Below, one piece after another: positions 44,225 through 53,779 of a stretch of 64,000 nt of DNA. The position numbers and the translations under genes were made by a program. Position 1 is the first letter of the stretch. Each line of letters opens with the position of its first letter. Origin of the DNA: CAVVZJ01 sp963752755 (GTDB taxonomy: Bacteria; Planctomycetota; Planctomycetia; Isosphaerales; Isosphaeraceae); assembly GCA_963752755.1 (NCBI GenBank), contig CAVVZJ010000008.1, positions 1 through 64,000 of the forward strand, read 5' to 3'. The notes beneath the pieces are model-generated. The model was not told the DNA's origin. It searched no databases and worked only from the letters and a program-made list of their open reading frames with translations.

Positions 44225-44483
44225 GGCGGGTCTCCCTGGGAACGGGCCGGGGCGTCGGCCCCGCGGGGTCCATTGTACCGAAGGGAGTGGCGGTGTCGGT
44301 CGCCAACCGGGCGTTCCGTTTCCCGCGAGCTTCAGAATTCCGAAAACGGGTGATAATTCGAACCCCGGATTCGGAAGATAACATCACTCTTCCGCGCTCG
44401 CGGTCCGCGCCGACTTCGGTCCGGCCGCGCGTCGCCCTTTGACAATCCGGAATCGACGGCAACGAGACACGCCCGCCGACAAG

Positions 44484-44764
44484 GCGCGTCCCCGGGCGCC
44501 GAACGAACTTCAAAATAGGCGGGCAAGGCTGGTTTGTGTCAGAATTGACAAGAAGTTATGTCACGGCCAATCGGAGCGTCGGCAGCGTTCCCGGGACGTC
44601 GCGGTGGCGTCCCGCACGCGTCGCCGGGGCGCGACGAGATGGTGTTCTCCGGTCGCAATAGCAACACGGGAGGGCAGGGGGGCGGTCGGGGCCGGTGGCC
44701 CGAAGTTGAGGGTCGGAAGCCCGGCAGGGACGCGCGTCCCCAGGCGCCGAATGAACTTCAAAAT
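44484..44764 (+). repeat. Direct repeat pair flanking ISL3 copy 2 target
   Basis: GCGCGTCCCCGGGCGCCGAA (start 44484) with the tail CGAACTTCAAAATAGGC recurs at 44732-44764 as GCGCGTCCCCAGGCGCCGAA with TGAACTTCAAAAT; the second copy is cut by ISL3 copy 2. The rest of this 280-bp stretch (and 44225-44483) shows no gene. Confidence 0.7.
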
Positions 44765-46142
44765 GGCTCTTCTCCCGATCGAGTGGGTAAGAAACGCGTC
44801 TGAATACCTCGAAACCCCTTGTTTTGCAGGGTTTTCTTCTTCTCTCCGAGACGAAGAATCGGGCATGATTCGCGGATGCGAAAACCACGCCGGCTCGATG
44901 ATACGTATCGGTTTACCGGTTTCCGTCCGGAGCCCACGGTCCGTGGCATCTTCGGCGATCCGAAGGCGCGTATCTTGCGGCTCCTGCGCCGGGGAAAAAA
45001 ACGGCCTGTGGATCGTGTGGACAGTGGCAGCGGACCTTTTACGACCGCAAGACCCGTCGGGTGCGCGACCTCTCTTGTGGCGACACCCGGGTGTACCTGG
45101 AGATCGAGATCCGGCGCGTGCATTGCCGGAACTGCGGCGCCGTGAAGCAAGAGAAACTGCCCTGGTTGGCCACCAACCTCTACTACACCAAGCGGTTCGC
45201 CTTCTACGTCGGCCGTCGCTGTCGGGCCGCGACGGTCCGGGATGTGGCACGCGAACTGCGCCTCGATTGGAAGACGGTCAAGTCGCTCGAAATGGAGTAC
45301 ATGCGCGAGCAACTCCGACGGGCCGGGGCGCCCGGCCCCAAGGTGATCGGTATCGACGAACTCTCTGTCGGCAAGGGGCACAACTACCGCATCGTCGTGA
45401 GCGACCTGGTCCGCGGCCGGCCGATCTGGTTCGGAGGCGCGGACCGCTCCGAGAAGAGCATGGATCTCTTCTACGAGTGGCTGGGACCGCGGAAATGCAA
45501 GGGAATCCGCCTGGCCGTGATGGACATGTGGAAGCCGTTCCGCAACTCTACGCTGAAGGCGGGGAACTGCGCCCCAAGCCGGCATCCTCTACGACAAGTT
45601 TCACATCCTCAAGCGCTTGAACGAGGCCCTGGACAAGGTTCGTAAGAGTGAGTACGCCCGGCTCTCGGGCAAGGACCGGCGGTTCATCAAGGGCCAGAAG
45701 TACACACTGCTGTCCCGCCGGGCCAACCTGACGCAGGAGGGGCGTCTGTCGTTGAAGGCGCTGTTCAAGGCCAACCGGAGGTTGAACAAAGCCTACCTGC
45801 TCAAGGAGATGTTCAGCCAACTGTGGGACTACAAGCGGGAGGAGTGGGCGCGGCGATTCTTCGAACGATGGAAGTCGGCCTTGAGATGGCAGCGCCTCAA
45901 GCCGTACGAGAAGTTCGCCCGGATGGTCGAGGACCACTGGGACGGAATCGCGTCGTATTGCCAGGAGGAGAACAAGGTGCCTCTGGGCTTCGTTGAGGGC
46001 ATCAACAACAAGATCCGCGTCATCCAGCGACGGGCCTACGGACTTCGGGACGAAGAGTACCTTCGCCTCAAAATCCTCACGTGCATGCTGCCAGAAATCT
46101 GAAAAGCGGTCCAAAGTTACCCACTCGATCGGGAGAAGAGCC
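44765..46142 (+). mobile_element. ISL3-family element, copy 2
   Basis: A 1378-bp copy with the same 26-bp terminal repeats as copy 1. It is flanked by a perfect 8-bp duplication TTCAAAAT (44757-44764 and 46143-46150). It lies inside a short direct repeat. Nearly identical to copy 1: I find three single-base indels and one substitution (near 45130). Confidence 0.93.
44876..46102 (+). CDS. ISL3-family transposase, copy 2, two frameshifts
   Basis: As in copy 1 the start frame (MRKPRRLDDTYRF) stops being useful at an A7 run (about 44995-45001), and a -1 shift restores the zinc finger CGSCGQ and CRNCG. From there this copy stays in frame through REQLRRAGAPGPKVIGIDEL and the first DDE Asp to KAGNC near 45570, where one extra T breaks the frame. 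The rest (MNEALDKVRKSEYARLSGK to KILTCMLPEI) is intact and lacks the error of copy 1 near its end. Combining the copies gives one full transposase after the A7 shift. Confidence 0.85.
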
Positions 46143-46150
46143 TTCAAAAT

Positions 46151-46527
46151 AGGCAAGGAACGCCCGGATTCTTCAAGGATGGCAAGGAGTTGCGACGAGC
46201 CCGATCCAGGGCGTCGGAGCGTCCCCCTGGCGTCGCCGGGCTGTCACGGAGGCATCCCGCGAGCATCGCCGGGGCGTTCCGGGAGCATCGCGGTGGGTCC
46301 GCGTTTCCCGTCGGCAACGGGGTAGGGCAGGGGGGCGGCGCGATCTTCGATTCGTGTTGCGGCGCGGCGCGACGGCGGGGAGAATGAATCCATCCATCGG
46401 CCCGTCGAGCGTTCCCGACCTGGGCCGAGGCCACCGACCGGCGGCGTTGTGTCGGCCGACGGCCACGGTCCTCCCCGGACCTCCCTTTTGCCATCACGCC
46501 CCCTCGATCGACCGAGACCCCCCGACC
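46151..46527. other. Intergenic region before rfbB
   Basis: About 380 bp with no convincing gene. It contains GC-rich repeated words (GCATCGCGGTGGG, GCGTCGCCGGG) similar to those at 44580-44660, on the other side of ISL3 copy 2. The promoter of the sugar cluster must lie here. Confidence 0.45.
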
Positions 46528-47607
46528 ATGCCTGCCACGATCCTTGTCACCGGAGGCGCCGGGTTCATCGGCGGTGAGTTCGTCCGCCAGCTCATTGGCG
46601 ACCGCGACGCCCGCGTGGTCAACCTCGACAAGCTGACTTACGCCGGCAACCTCGACTCGCTCGGGCCGGTCCTCGACGACCCCAACCACGTCTTCGCGCG
46701 GGGCGAGATCGCCGACAACGCCCTGGTCGCCGCCTGCTCCGCGGAGCACCGGCCCGGGGCGGTCGTCCACTTCGCCGCCGAGAGCCACGTGGACCGCTCG
46801 ATCGACGGCCCGCGGGCCTTCCTCGAAACGAACGTCGTCGGCACGTTCGAGCTGCTCGTCGAGGCCCGGCGCGTACTGGGAGAGCCTCGAAGGCGACGCC
46901 CGGGATCGCTTCCGCTTCCTCCACGTCTCGACCGACGAGGTCTACGGCTCGCTCGGGCCGGATGGCCGGTTCTCGGAATCGACCGCCTACGACCCGCATT
47001 CGCCGTATTCCGCCTCGAAGGCCGCCTCCGACCACTTCGTGCGGGCCTTCCACCACACCTACGGCCTGCCGACGCTCCTGACCAACTGCTCGAACAACTA
47101 CGGGCCGTACCAGTTCCCCGAGAAGCTGATCCCGCTGATGATCCTCAACGCCCTCGAAGGCAAGCCCCTGCCCGTCTACGGCGACGGCCGGAACGTGCGG
47201 GACTGGCTCTATGTCGAGGACCACGGCCGGGCGATCCGCCGCGTCCTGGCGGCCGGCCGCGCCTGGCGAGACCTACGACGATCGGCGGCGACAGCGAGCG
47301 GACCAACCTGCAAGTCGTCGAGGCGATCTGCGACGCCGTCGATCACCTCCGCCCCGACTTGCCGCGCGCCCCTTGCCGTTCTTTGATTACCTACGTGAAG
47401 GACCGCCCCGGCCACGACCGCCGCTACGCGATCGACGCCTCGAAGATCCAGAACGAGCTGGGCTGGCGGCCGTCGCGCGACTTCGAGGCTGGTCTGACCG
47501 AGACGGTCCGCTGGTACCTGGAGAACCCCGGCTGGGTCGCGCGGGTCGCCTCGGGCCAGTACCGCCGCGAGCGGCTCGGCCTGGGCACGGCCGCGGGTGA
47601 TCGCTAA
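46528..47607 (+). CDS. rfbB: dTDP-glucose 4,6-dehydratase, three single-base insertions
   Basis: RmlB converts dTDP-glucose to dTDP-4-keto-6-deoxyglucose. ATG 46528 gives MPATILVTGGAGFIGGEFV, the NAD-binding Rossmann loop. Next come VHFAAESHVDRSIDGPRAFL, HVSTDEVYGSLG (the Thr-Asp-Glu catalytic triad), PYSASKAASDHFVRAF (Tyr-x3-Lys), NNYGPYQFPEKLIPLMI and DWLYVEDHGRAI. One extra base near 46873 and two near 47263-47276 shift the frame and then restore it; the C-terminus KDRPGHDRRYAIDASKIQNE is back in frame. That pattern suggests sequence errors. It starts the sugar cluster. Confidence 0.9.
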   Translation: MPATILVTGGAGFIGGEFVRQLIGDRDARVVNLDKLTYAGNLDSLGPVLDDPNHVFARGEIADNALVAACSAEHRPGAVVHFAAESHVDRSIDGPRAFLETNVVGTFELLVEARRVLGEPRRRRPGSLPLPPRLDRRGLRLARAGWPVLGIDRLRPAFAVFRLEGRLRPLRAGLPPHLRPADAPDQLLEQLRAVPVPREADPADDPQRPRRQAPARLRRRPERAGLALCRGPRPGDPPRPGGRPRLARPTTIGGDSERTNLQVVEAICDAVDHLRPDLPRAPCRSLITYVKDRPGHDRRYAIDASKIQNELGWRPSRDFEAGLTETVRWYLENPGWVARVASGQYRRERLGLGTAAGDR

Positions 47608-47781
47608 TGAGCTTTTCGGAATCCGAGGCCGGACCTCTGGAAATGCCGGATTTCTTTTGAGAAGATTGACGAACGCGGCTTTTCGCCTTTCCCCGAGCCG
47701 ACCCTCCCCAAGCCGGACGGGGCTCCGACGCGACGACGTGGAACCGATCAGCGACGATCCGAATTCCGGGAGATCACTGCG

Positions 47782-48963
47782 GTGACGACTCCGAGAATCC
47801 CCTTCAACAAGCCGTTCATCGCCGGCAAGGAACTGTATTACGTCGCCCAGGCCGTCACCTACGGCAACCTGGGCGGCGACGGCCGGTTTACTCAGGCCTG
47901 CTGCCGGTTCCTGGAGGAGCGGTTCGGGATCGGCAAGGTCCTGCTCGTCCCCTCGTGCACCGCGGCGTTGGAGATGGCCGCGATGCTCTTTGACCTGAAG
48001 CCGGGCGACGAGGTGATCCTGCCCTCGTTCACCTTCGTCTCGACGGCCAACGCCGTGGCCCGGCTGGGGGCCAAGCCCGTCTTCGTGGACATCCGGCCCG
48101 ACACCCTGAACCTCGACGATGCCCTGGTCGAGGAGGCGATCACCGAGCGGACCCGCGCCATCTTCCCGGTCCACTACGCGGGCGTCGCCTGCGAGATGGA
48201 CCGGATCATGACGATCGCCGCCAAGTACGGCCTTCGGGTCGCCGAGGACGCCGCCCAGGGGGTCAACGCCTTCTACGACGGCCGCGCCCTCGGCTCGATC
48301 GGCGACCTCGGCTGCTACAGCTTCCACGAGACGAAGAACTACATCTGCGGCGAGGGGGGCGCCCTCTGCGTCAACGACCCCGCGCTTGGTCGAACGCGCC
48401 GAGATCCTCCGCGAGAAGGGGACCAACCGCAAGCAGTTCTTCCGCGGCCAGGTGGACAAGTACACCTGGGTCGACCTCGGCTCCAGCTACGTGCCCAGCG
48501 AGCTCTGCTCGGCCTTCCTCCACGCCCAGCTCGAGATGCTCGACGCCATCAGCGAGCGCCGCCGGCAGATCTACCAGTTCTACCGCCTCGCCCTGGAGCC
48601 GCTGGCGGCCGAGGGCCTGCTGCGGCTGCCGTACATCCCCGAGGACTGCCACGAGCAACTCCCACATGTTCTACCTCCTCCTGCCCGACCGGCGAGACTC
48701 GCGACGGCCTGATGGCCCACCTCAAGCGGCAGGGCATCCACGCCGTCTTCCACTACGTTCCGCTGCACACCTCGCCGATGGGCCAGTCGTTCGGCTACCG
48801 GGAGGGTGACCTGCCCATGACCGAGGACATCAGCCGCCGGCTGCTGCGGCTGCCGCTCTTCTACGACATCACCGAGGCCGAGCAAGGCCGGGTCGTCGAG
48901 CAGGTCGGGGCCTATTTCGCGAAGACGGCGGTCGCCGTCGTTCCCGGCCCGGCCTTCCCCTGA
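47782..48963 (+). CDS. WecE-like sugar aminotransferase, three insertions
   Basis: A PLP-dependent enzyme of the DegT/DnrJ/EryC1 family closest to WecE/RffA, which aminates dTDP-4-keto-6-deoxyglucose at C4. GTG start gives IPFNKPFIAGKELYYVAQAV with TYGNLGGDGRFT. Then SCTAALEMAAMLFDLKPGDE, VILPSFTFVSTANAVARLGA, VAEDAAQGVNAFYDG and SFHETKNYICGEGGALCV, where the Lys of HETKN binds PLP. Extra bases near 48389, 48653 and 48690 shift the frame in between; RAEILREKGTNRKQFFRGQ and FHYVPLHTSPMGQ belong to the same protein. Its end overlaps the methyltransferase gene on the other strand. Confidence 0.88.
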   Translation: MTTPRIPFNKPFIAGKELYYVAQAVTYGNLGGDGRFTQACCRFLEERFGIGKVLLVPSCTAALEMAAMLFDLKPGDEVILPSFTFVSTANAVARLGAKPVFVDIRPDTLNLDDALVEEAITERTRAIFPVHYAGVACEMDRIMTIAAKYGLRVAEDAAQGVNAFYDGRALGSIGDLGCYSFHETKNYICGEGGALCVNDPALGRTRRDPPREGDQPQAVLPRPGGQVHLGRPRLQLRAQRALLGLPPRPARDARRHQRAPPADLPVLPPRPGAAGGRGPAAAAVHPRGLPRATPTCSTSSCPTGETRDGLMAHLKRQGIHAVFHYVPLHTSPMGQSFGYREGDLPMTEDISRRLLRLPLFYDITEAEQGRVVEQVGAYFAKTAVAVVPGPAFP

Positions 48964-49617
48964 GCGTCGGGCGATGCCGCCGGGTGGTCAGCTCCCGCGC
49001 CCTCGGCCGACTCCCGGGCCGCGTCGAGGACATGGACCTTCTCCCGCCCCCCGGGGATCAGGAAGGACCGGCTCGGCGGCGTCTCGAGCGCGTGAAAGAA
49101 CTCATCAAGCGTCGCCTCGGTGAACCGTCGCGGCTGGGTGCCGAGCCCCGGGTTCGTGTGCCGCTGCGCCAGCTTCGCGAGCCAGGGCACGGCGCTGGTG
49201 GAAAGATTGCGGATCGGCTCGGCGACAACGACCTGGACCCGGGCCGCGTGACGCATGCGCGTCGACGATCGGGGCGGCGTCAGGCAGGAAGTGATACAGG
49301 CTCGCCTGCATGATCACGTAATCGGCCCGGGGCAGCGGCTCGTCGCCGTGCAGATCCCAGACCCGCGCCCGGCCGCCGCGTCGAGCGATCCGCTCGACGA
49401 ACCGGGGGTTGATGTCCAGGCCCAGATAGTCCACCCCCTGGCGGCGGAGATAGCGGTCGTAGAGGACCCCCGGGCCGCAGCAGACGTCCAGGACACCGGC
49501 CCCCGCCGGGATCAACTCGGCGATGGCGCGATAGCGGGCCGTGTAATGGCGGCCGTACAGGCCGAGCATGACCAGCTCGTAAAACACGGTGTTCTTATAG
49601 ACCAGGCTCGTGCCCAA
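48912..49617 (-). CDS. SAM-dependent methyltransferase, one frameshift
   Basis: A class I methyltransferase of about 230 residues. ATG 49617 gives YGRHYTARYRAIAELIPAGA and GVLDVCCGPGVLYDRYLRRQ (motif I), then YLGLDINPRFVERI (the acidic end of strand 2) and PLPRADYVIMQASLYHFLPD (motif for the strand 4 region). A slip near 49255 leads to RMRHAARVQVVVAEPIRNLS and the C-terminus TEATLDEFFHALE. Its start overlaps the end of the GT2 gene, so the two are co-transcribed. Substrate is unknown; from context it may modify a lipid carrier or sugar. It converges with the aminotransferase. Confidence 0.75.
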
Positions 49618-50646
49618 GGCTCACCGACCTTTCGCGGTCTCGTTGCCCGTCCCGGGCGGCGGCTTCTCCGGGCTTCTCAGCACCGAGGACCTCACGGATC
49701 GTCGCCTGCGGCCGCCCGCAGAGGGTTGTGTAGGACCGTCCCGCGTACTCCCCCAGGATTCCGAGGAAGACCATCTGGCGCCCCCGATGACCAGCAGGGC
49801 CACCATCAAGGAGGCCCAGCCCGCGGCCCCCGGCGGGAAGTCCTCCGGGAAGAGGAGCCGGTAGAAGACCACCCAGACGGCGAGCAGGGCCCCAAAGCTC
49901 GCAAGCCCGAAGCCGCACCAGGTGACCAGGCGAAGCGGCCGGACCGAGAAGGAGGTCGCCAGGCGGGCCCAGACCGCGATCGACCTCCAGAGCGTATAAC
50001 CGCTCGTGCCGGCAAAGCGATCGTGGTGCGTGGCCGGGACCTGGGCGATCCGCGAGGTGACCTGGAAGAGCAAGCCGTCGATGTAAGGATACGGCCCTTC
50101 GTAGCGGCGGATCAGGTCGGCCACCTCCTTGCGGATGACCTTGTACGGAGAGAGATAGACCCGCCTCGGCTTGCCGATGAGCCACTCGGCGACCTTGCCG
50201 TTGAACCAGCTCCCGAGGTTCTTCCAGAGCTTCTGCCGCTTGACCCGGAAGTCCGCGTACACGAGGTCGGCGCCTTCCTCGGCCTTCGCGACGAGGGCGG
50301 GCAGGTCGCGCGGGTCGTGCTGCAAGTCGTCGTCCATGATGGCGATGGACCGCCCCCGCGCGAACCGGAGCCCGGTCAGGATGGCGTTGTCCTGGCCGAA
50401 GTTGCGCCGGAGGTCCACACCGACCACGTTCGGATGGTCGCGGCAGAGCGACTCGATGACCATCCACGAGCGGTCCGGCGAGTTGTCGTTGACCAGGACC
50501 AGCTCGTACTCCCAGCCGATCGGTCCCAGCGCCGCCGCGATGGCGTCGGCGAGGGCTTCCAGGCAGCCCTCGCTCCGATAGACGGGCACGACGATGGAGA
50601 GCTTCGGCTCGCGCCGGCCGGTGGAGGGTTCCGGCTGATCAGTCAT
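49595..50646 (-). CDS. GT2 polyprenyl-phosphate glycosyltransferase, one frameshift
   Basis: A family 2 transferase of the DPM1/GtrB/ArnC type, which loads a sugar on undecaprenyl phosphate. ATG 50646 (MTDQPEPSTGRREPKLSIVV) begins at the first strand. Motifs are VVPVYRSEGCLEALADAIAA, LVNDNSPDRSWMVIESLC, NFGQDNAILTGLRFARG and AIMDDDLQHDPRDLPALV (DDDLQ, the metal-binding DxD). Then FRVKRQKLWKNLGSWFNGK and two C-terminal membrane helices (CGFGLASFGALLAVWVVFY). A slip near 49785 leads to MVFLGILGEYAGRSYTTLCG and the C-terminus. It would feed GT-C enzymes such as the divergent membrane protein. Confidence 0.88.
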
Positions 50647-50945
50647 GGGCGAGGCTCTTCGGAATCGGGTGAGGTCCGGGGACCGGCCAAGGGCCACGAT
50701 CCGACGGGGGGCATCCCTCCGGGTCGAGCGGACGTCGGCGTCCAAGGGGCCTGCGACGACCCCGCCCGTTCTCGGGTCGGGAGGTGATCCGTCTATCATG
50801 AGGGAAATGAGGCCGGGGGTAAATGGGAACCGGTCCGCTGTTGGTCGCACGGCGGCCCATGCCCATGGCGCGTGTTGCCGACGGGCGACACGGGCGACCC
50901 GTATCGGCTTCCCCAGCCGGATGCGCGGTGATAAGATCATCCGCG

Positions 50946-52778
50946 ATGTCGGTCGAAGTTGACGCGACGCCGTCATGGGCCGATGAACCGGAACTCGGGC
51001 CGTGTCCCCCACGGTCGGCGGCGCGCTCGGGAAAGGCATGGGACTTCCGAAGAATGGAATATCAAGAAACCGTTAATGTCCGTGAATTCGAGAGCCGCGT
51101 TGACACCGATGACCGACCTGTCGGATTGGACTATCAACGATGGATCTCCCTTCTGGAGAAGGTCCTCTTGCTCGCGGTGATGTTCTGGGGCCTCCTCTCC
51201 GTTGCCTGTGTCTTTCTGATCACGCTCGGCGCGGACGAGGCCTGGATCCTCATGGGGACCCGGAGCCTGATCGATCCCGAGGTGAAGGGCTTCGGCTCGA
51301 AGCCGGAGTACACCAACGGCGGCCTGCTTTCGCTGGTCCACCTGCTGATCGAAGCCACGGTCGGCCCTCGGGTCTGGCTGCACCGGCTGTTCTCCTGGTC
51401 CTGCCTGATCGCCGCTCTGGCCCTCTGCTATCGCTGGGCTCGTCGGGAGGCGTCGTCCCGGTGCGCGGGCCTGCTCCTGATCGCGCCGATGCTGGGCGTC
51501 CCGGGCACGGCCGAGATCGGCACGCCGGCCCTGGGCGCGGCCTCGGCGTTCCTGCTGCTGCTGGTCGCGTCCTGGTACTGGAGCCGGGTCGAGGAGGAGG
51601 CCGGGTTCCGGCAGGCGGTCGTCGCCGGGTTTCTCTTTGGCCTGGCGGCGTGCTCGCGTCTGGAGCTGGTGATGTTTGCCCCGGCCGTGCTGGCCGCGGC
51701 GTTTCTCCAGCCGGGTGGGCCGGCCGGCCTCCGCCTTCGCTTCCGATTCCCGGGCCGTGAGCTGGTGGTGGCGGCGGTGGGGATGGTCGTGGTCGTCGCC
51801 AACGTTCTGCTCCATGAGGCGGCCGGGCCGGTGGTTGAGGATCGGCAGGCCCTGGGCGGGACCGGACTCCAGAGTCTTTTTGTTCTGGACTACCCCCGGC
51901 TGCTCAACAAGGTCCGCATTGGCCAGGATTTCGGGCCGTTGCCCGTCCTGGTCCTCGCCACGCTCGTGCCATTCTGGCTCCGGCCCCGCGCGGAGGGCTG
52001 GCCCGAGTCGATCCGGCGGCTGGCCCGGCTGTTGATGCTGACGGGTTGGTTCCTTTGGCTGAGCTGGCACCTGAGGGCGCCCATCCCGCATTTGCGTTAT
52101 CTTTGGATCGGGCTGGAGTGCTTCGCCATCCTGCTCGGGATCGGACTGGTCGTGCTGGACCGGTGGGCCCAGCGGGCGGGACGAGGGTCGGTTCAGGTTG
52201 CGTGCCTGATCCTCGCATTGAGCTTTGTTCTGACCGGGGTCGGGACCTCCACGCGCTCGGTTATCCTGGGCAACCATGACGTGACCTCCTGGGAGTGGTC
52301 CCGCGAGATCGGGCTCGACTACTTCCGCCGGTTCCAGGCGATCCAGGATCAGGCCGCGGTGATGGAGTATCTCGCGACGCGGATCCCTCCCGAGGATGTG
52401 GTGGCCGGCTTCGGCCAGGGATTTACGGTCCGGTATCTGGCGAGCCGTCCGACCGTCAACATCGCGGACGTCCTGGGGGACGACTTCGGCGGGCGCCGGG
52501 TCCATCTGGTGCTCGGACCCGGGCTGGGGAGCTACACCTATCTCCGACCCGCGGCCTATCACTGGATCGCATCCCATGCCCGCCTCGAGGCGCAGTTCGG
52601 CCGACACTCGATCTACGAGGTCCCGGGCGGGTTCCCGGCCGACGGTGAGTTCCTGTTTCCGTTGCGGTCGAACTACGAGCGGCATCCGCTCTCCTCGCCC
52701 TGGTTTGGCCGCGTGGCACCCACGCCCCGGGAGCGGGGTCACCCGGAGGAGGATGGTCCAGGCATCCATGAGAATTGA
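50946..52778 (+). CDS. GT-C-like membrane protein, probable glycosyltransferase
   Basis: An intact 610-residue polytopic protein. After a polar N-terminus comes helix 1 (VLLLAVMFWGLLSVACVFLI) followed at once by TLGADEAWILMGTRSLIDPE, an outside loop with the Asp-Glu pair typical of GT-C enzymes such as the ArnT/GT39 group. About ten further helices include LIAALALCYRW, LVVAAVGMVVVVANVLL and CLILALSFVLTGVGT. The last 180 residues form a soluble periplasmic domain with PPEDVVAGFGQGFTVRYLAS. The exact start is uncertain (50946 or a later ATG at 51056); there is no clear ribosome site. Divergent from GT2, which would supply lipid-linked sugar. Confidence 0.75.
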   Translation: MSVEVDATPSWADEPELGPCPPRSAARSGKAWDFRRMEYQETVNVREFESRVDTDDRPVGLDYQRWISLLEKVLLLAVMFWGLLSVACVFLITLGADEAWILMGTRSLIDPEVKGFGSKPEYTNGGLLSLVHLLIEATVGPRVWLHRLFSWSCLIAALALCYRWARREASSRCAGLLLIAPMLGVPGTAEIGTPALGAASAFLLLLVASWYWSRVEEEAGFRQAVVAGFLFGLAACSRLELVMFAPAVLAAAFLQPGGPAGLRLRFRFPGRELVVAAVGMVVVVANVLLHEAAGPVVEDRQALGGTGLQSLFVLDYPRLLNKVRIGQDFGPLPVLVLATLVPFWLRPRAEGWPESIRRLARLLMLTGWFLWLSWHLRAPIPHLRYLWIGLECFAILLGIGLVVLDRWAQRAGRGSVQVACLILALSFVLTGVGTSTRSVILGNHDVTSWEWSREIGLDYFRRFQAIQDQAAVMEYLATRIPPEDVVAGFGQGFTVRYLASRPTVNIADVLGDDFGGRRVHLVLGPGLGSYTYLRPAAYHWIASHARLEAQFGRHSIYEVPGGFPADGEFLFPLRSNYERHPLSSPWFGRVAPTPRERGHPEEDGPGIHEN

Positions 52779-52819
52779 ACCCAACCCGAAGATCGCGCCT
52801 CGCAGGGGGTGACCCGACC

Positions 52820-53722
52820 ATGACAACGCCACGCTGCCGCAAGGGGATCATCCTGGCCGGGGGCTCGGGCACGAGGCTGTACCCGATCACCCGGGCCGTC
52901 AGCAAGCAGATGCTGCCGGTCTATGACAAGCCGATGATCTACTACCCGCTGAGCACCTTGATGCTGGCCGGCATCCGCGAGATCCTTTTGATCTCGACAC
53001 CCCAGGACCTGCCCGGCTTCGAACGCCTGCTCGGCGACGGCGCGCGCTCGGCCTGACGATCCAGTACGCCGAGCAAGCCCGTCCGGAAGGACTGGCCCAG
53101 GCCTTCCTCATCGGCCGCGAGTTCATCGGCCGCGACCACGTGGCCCTGATCCTGGGCGACAATCTCTTCTACGGCCAGGGGTTTCAGCCGATGCTGGCGC
53201 GGGCCGCCTCGTGCGAAAGCGGGGCGACCGTCTTCGCCTACGCCGTGCGCGACCCGGAGCGCTACGGCGTCGTCGCGTTCGACGCCGAGGGGCGGGCCAT
53301 CTCGATCGAGGAGAAGCCGAAGCAACCGAAATCGCACTACGCCGTCACCGGCCTGTACTTCTACGACAACCGGGTCGTCGAGATCGCCGCGGCCCTGAAG
53401 CCCTCGCCGCGCGGCGAGCTGGAGATCACCGACGTCAACCGCGACTACCTGGCCCGCGGCGGCCTGCGCGTCGAGCGGCTTCAGCCGGGGCTTCGCCTGG
53501 CTGGACACCGGCACGCCGGAGTCCTTGATGCAGGCGACCAACTTCGTCGAGACGATCGAGTCGCGGCAGGGCCTGAAGGTCGCCTGCCCCGAGGAGGTCG
53601 CCTACCGGATGGGCTTCATCGACCGCGACCGCTTGCTTGCCCTGGCCGACGCCCACAGGAACGACTACGGCCGCTACCTCCGCGAGCTGCCCGAGGAGTC
53701 GGCCTCGACCTCCGAGATCTGA
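52820..53722 (+). CDS. rfbA: Glucose-1-phosphate thymidylyltransferase, two frameshifts
   Basis: RmlA makes dTDP-glucose from glucose-1-phosphate and dTTP. ATG 52820 gives KGIILAGGSGTRLYPITRAV with SKQMLPVYDKPMIYYPLSTL, the nucleotidyltransferase signature. After a slip near 53049 (one G missing) the protein continues LTIQYAEQARPEGLAQAFLI, ALILGDNLFYGQGF, FAYAVRDPERYGVV and ISIEEKPKQPKSHYAVTGLY. A second slip near 53488 (one G extra) leads to LDTGTPESLMQATNFVETIE and the C-terminus. Both slips are in G/C runs and cancel partly. It sits 58 bp upstream of rfbC. Confidence 0.9.
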
Positions 53723-53779
53723 GCCCCGTCGCGACGGACGCGCCCCGAACCCTGAACCCGCAGCAGGACCCATCCCCCG

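Noticed and set aside
44439..45620. 393-residue frame through the left end of ISL3 copy 2
   Set aside because: It reads the transposase gene in the wrong frame; the CxxC and DDE motifs are in other frames.
50973..52832. 619-residue frame opposite the GT-C-like gene
   Set aside because: Low complexity and no membrane or catalytic pattern; the plus-strand gene has clear helices.
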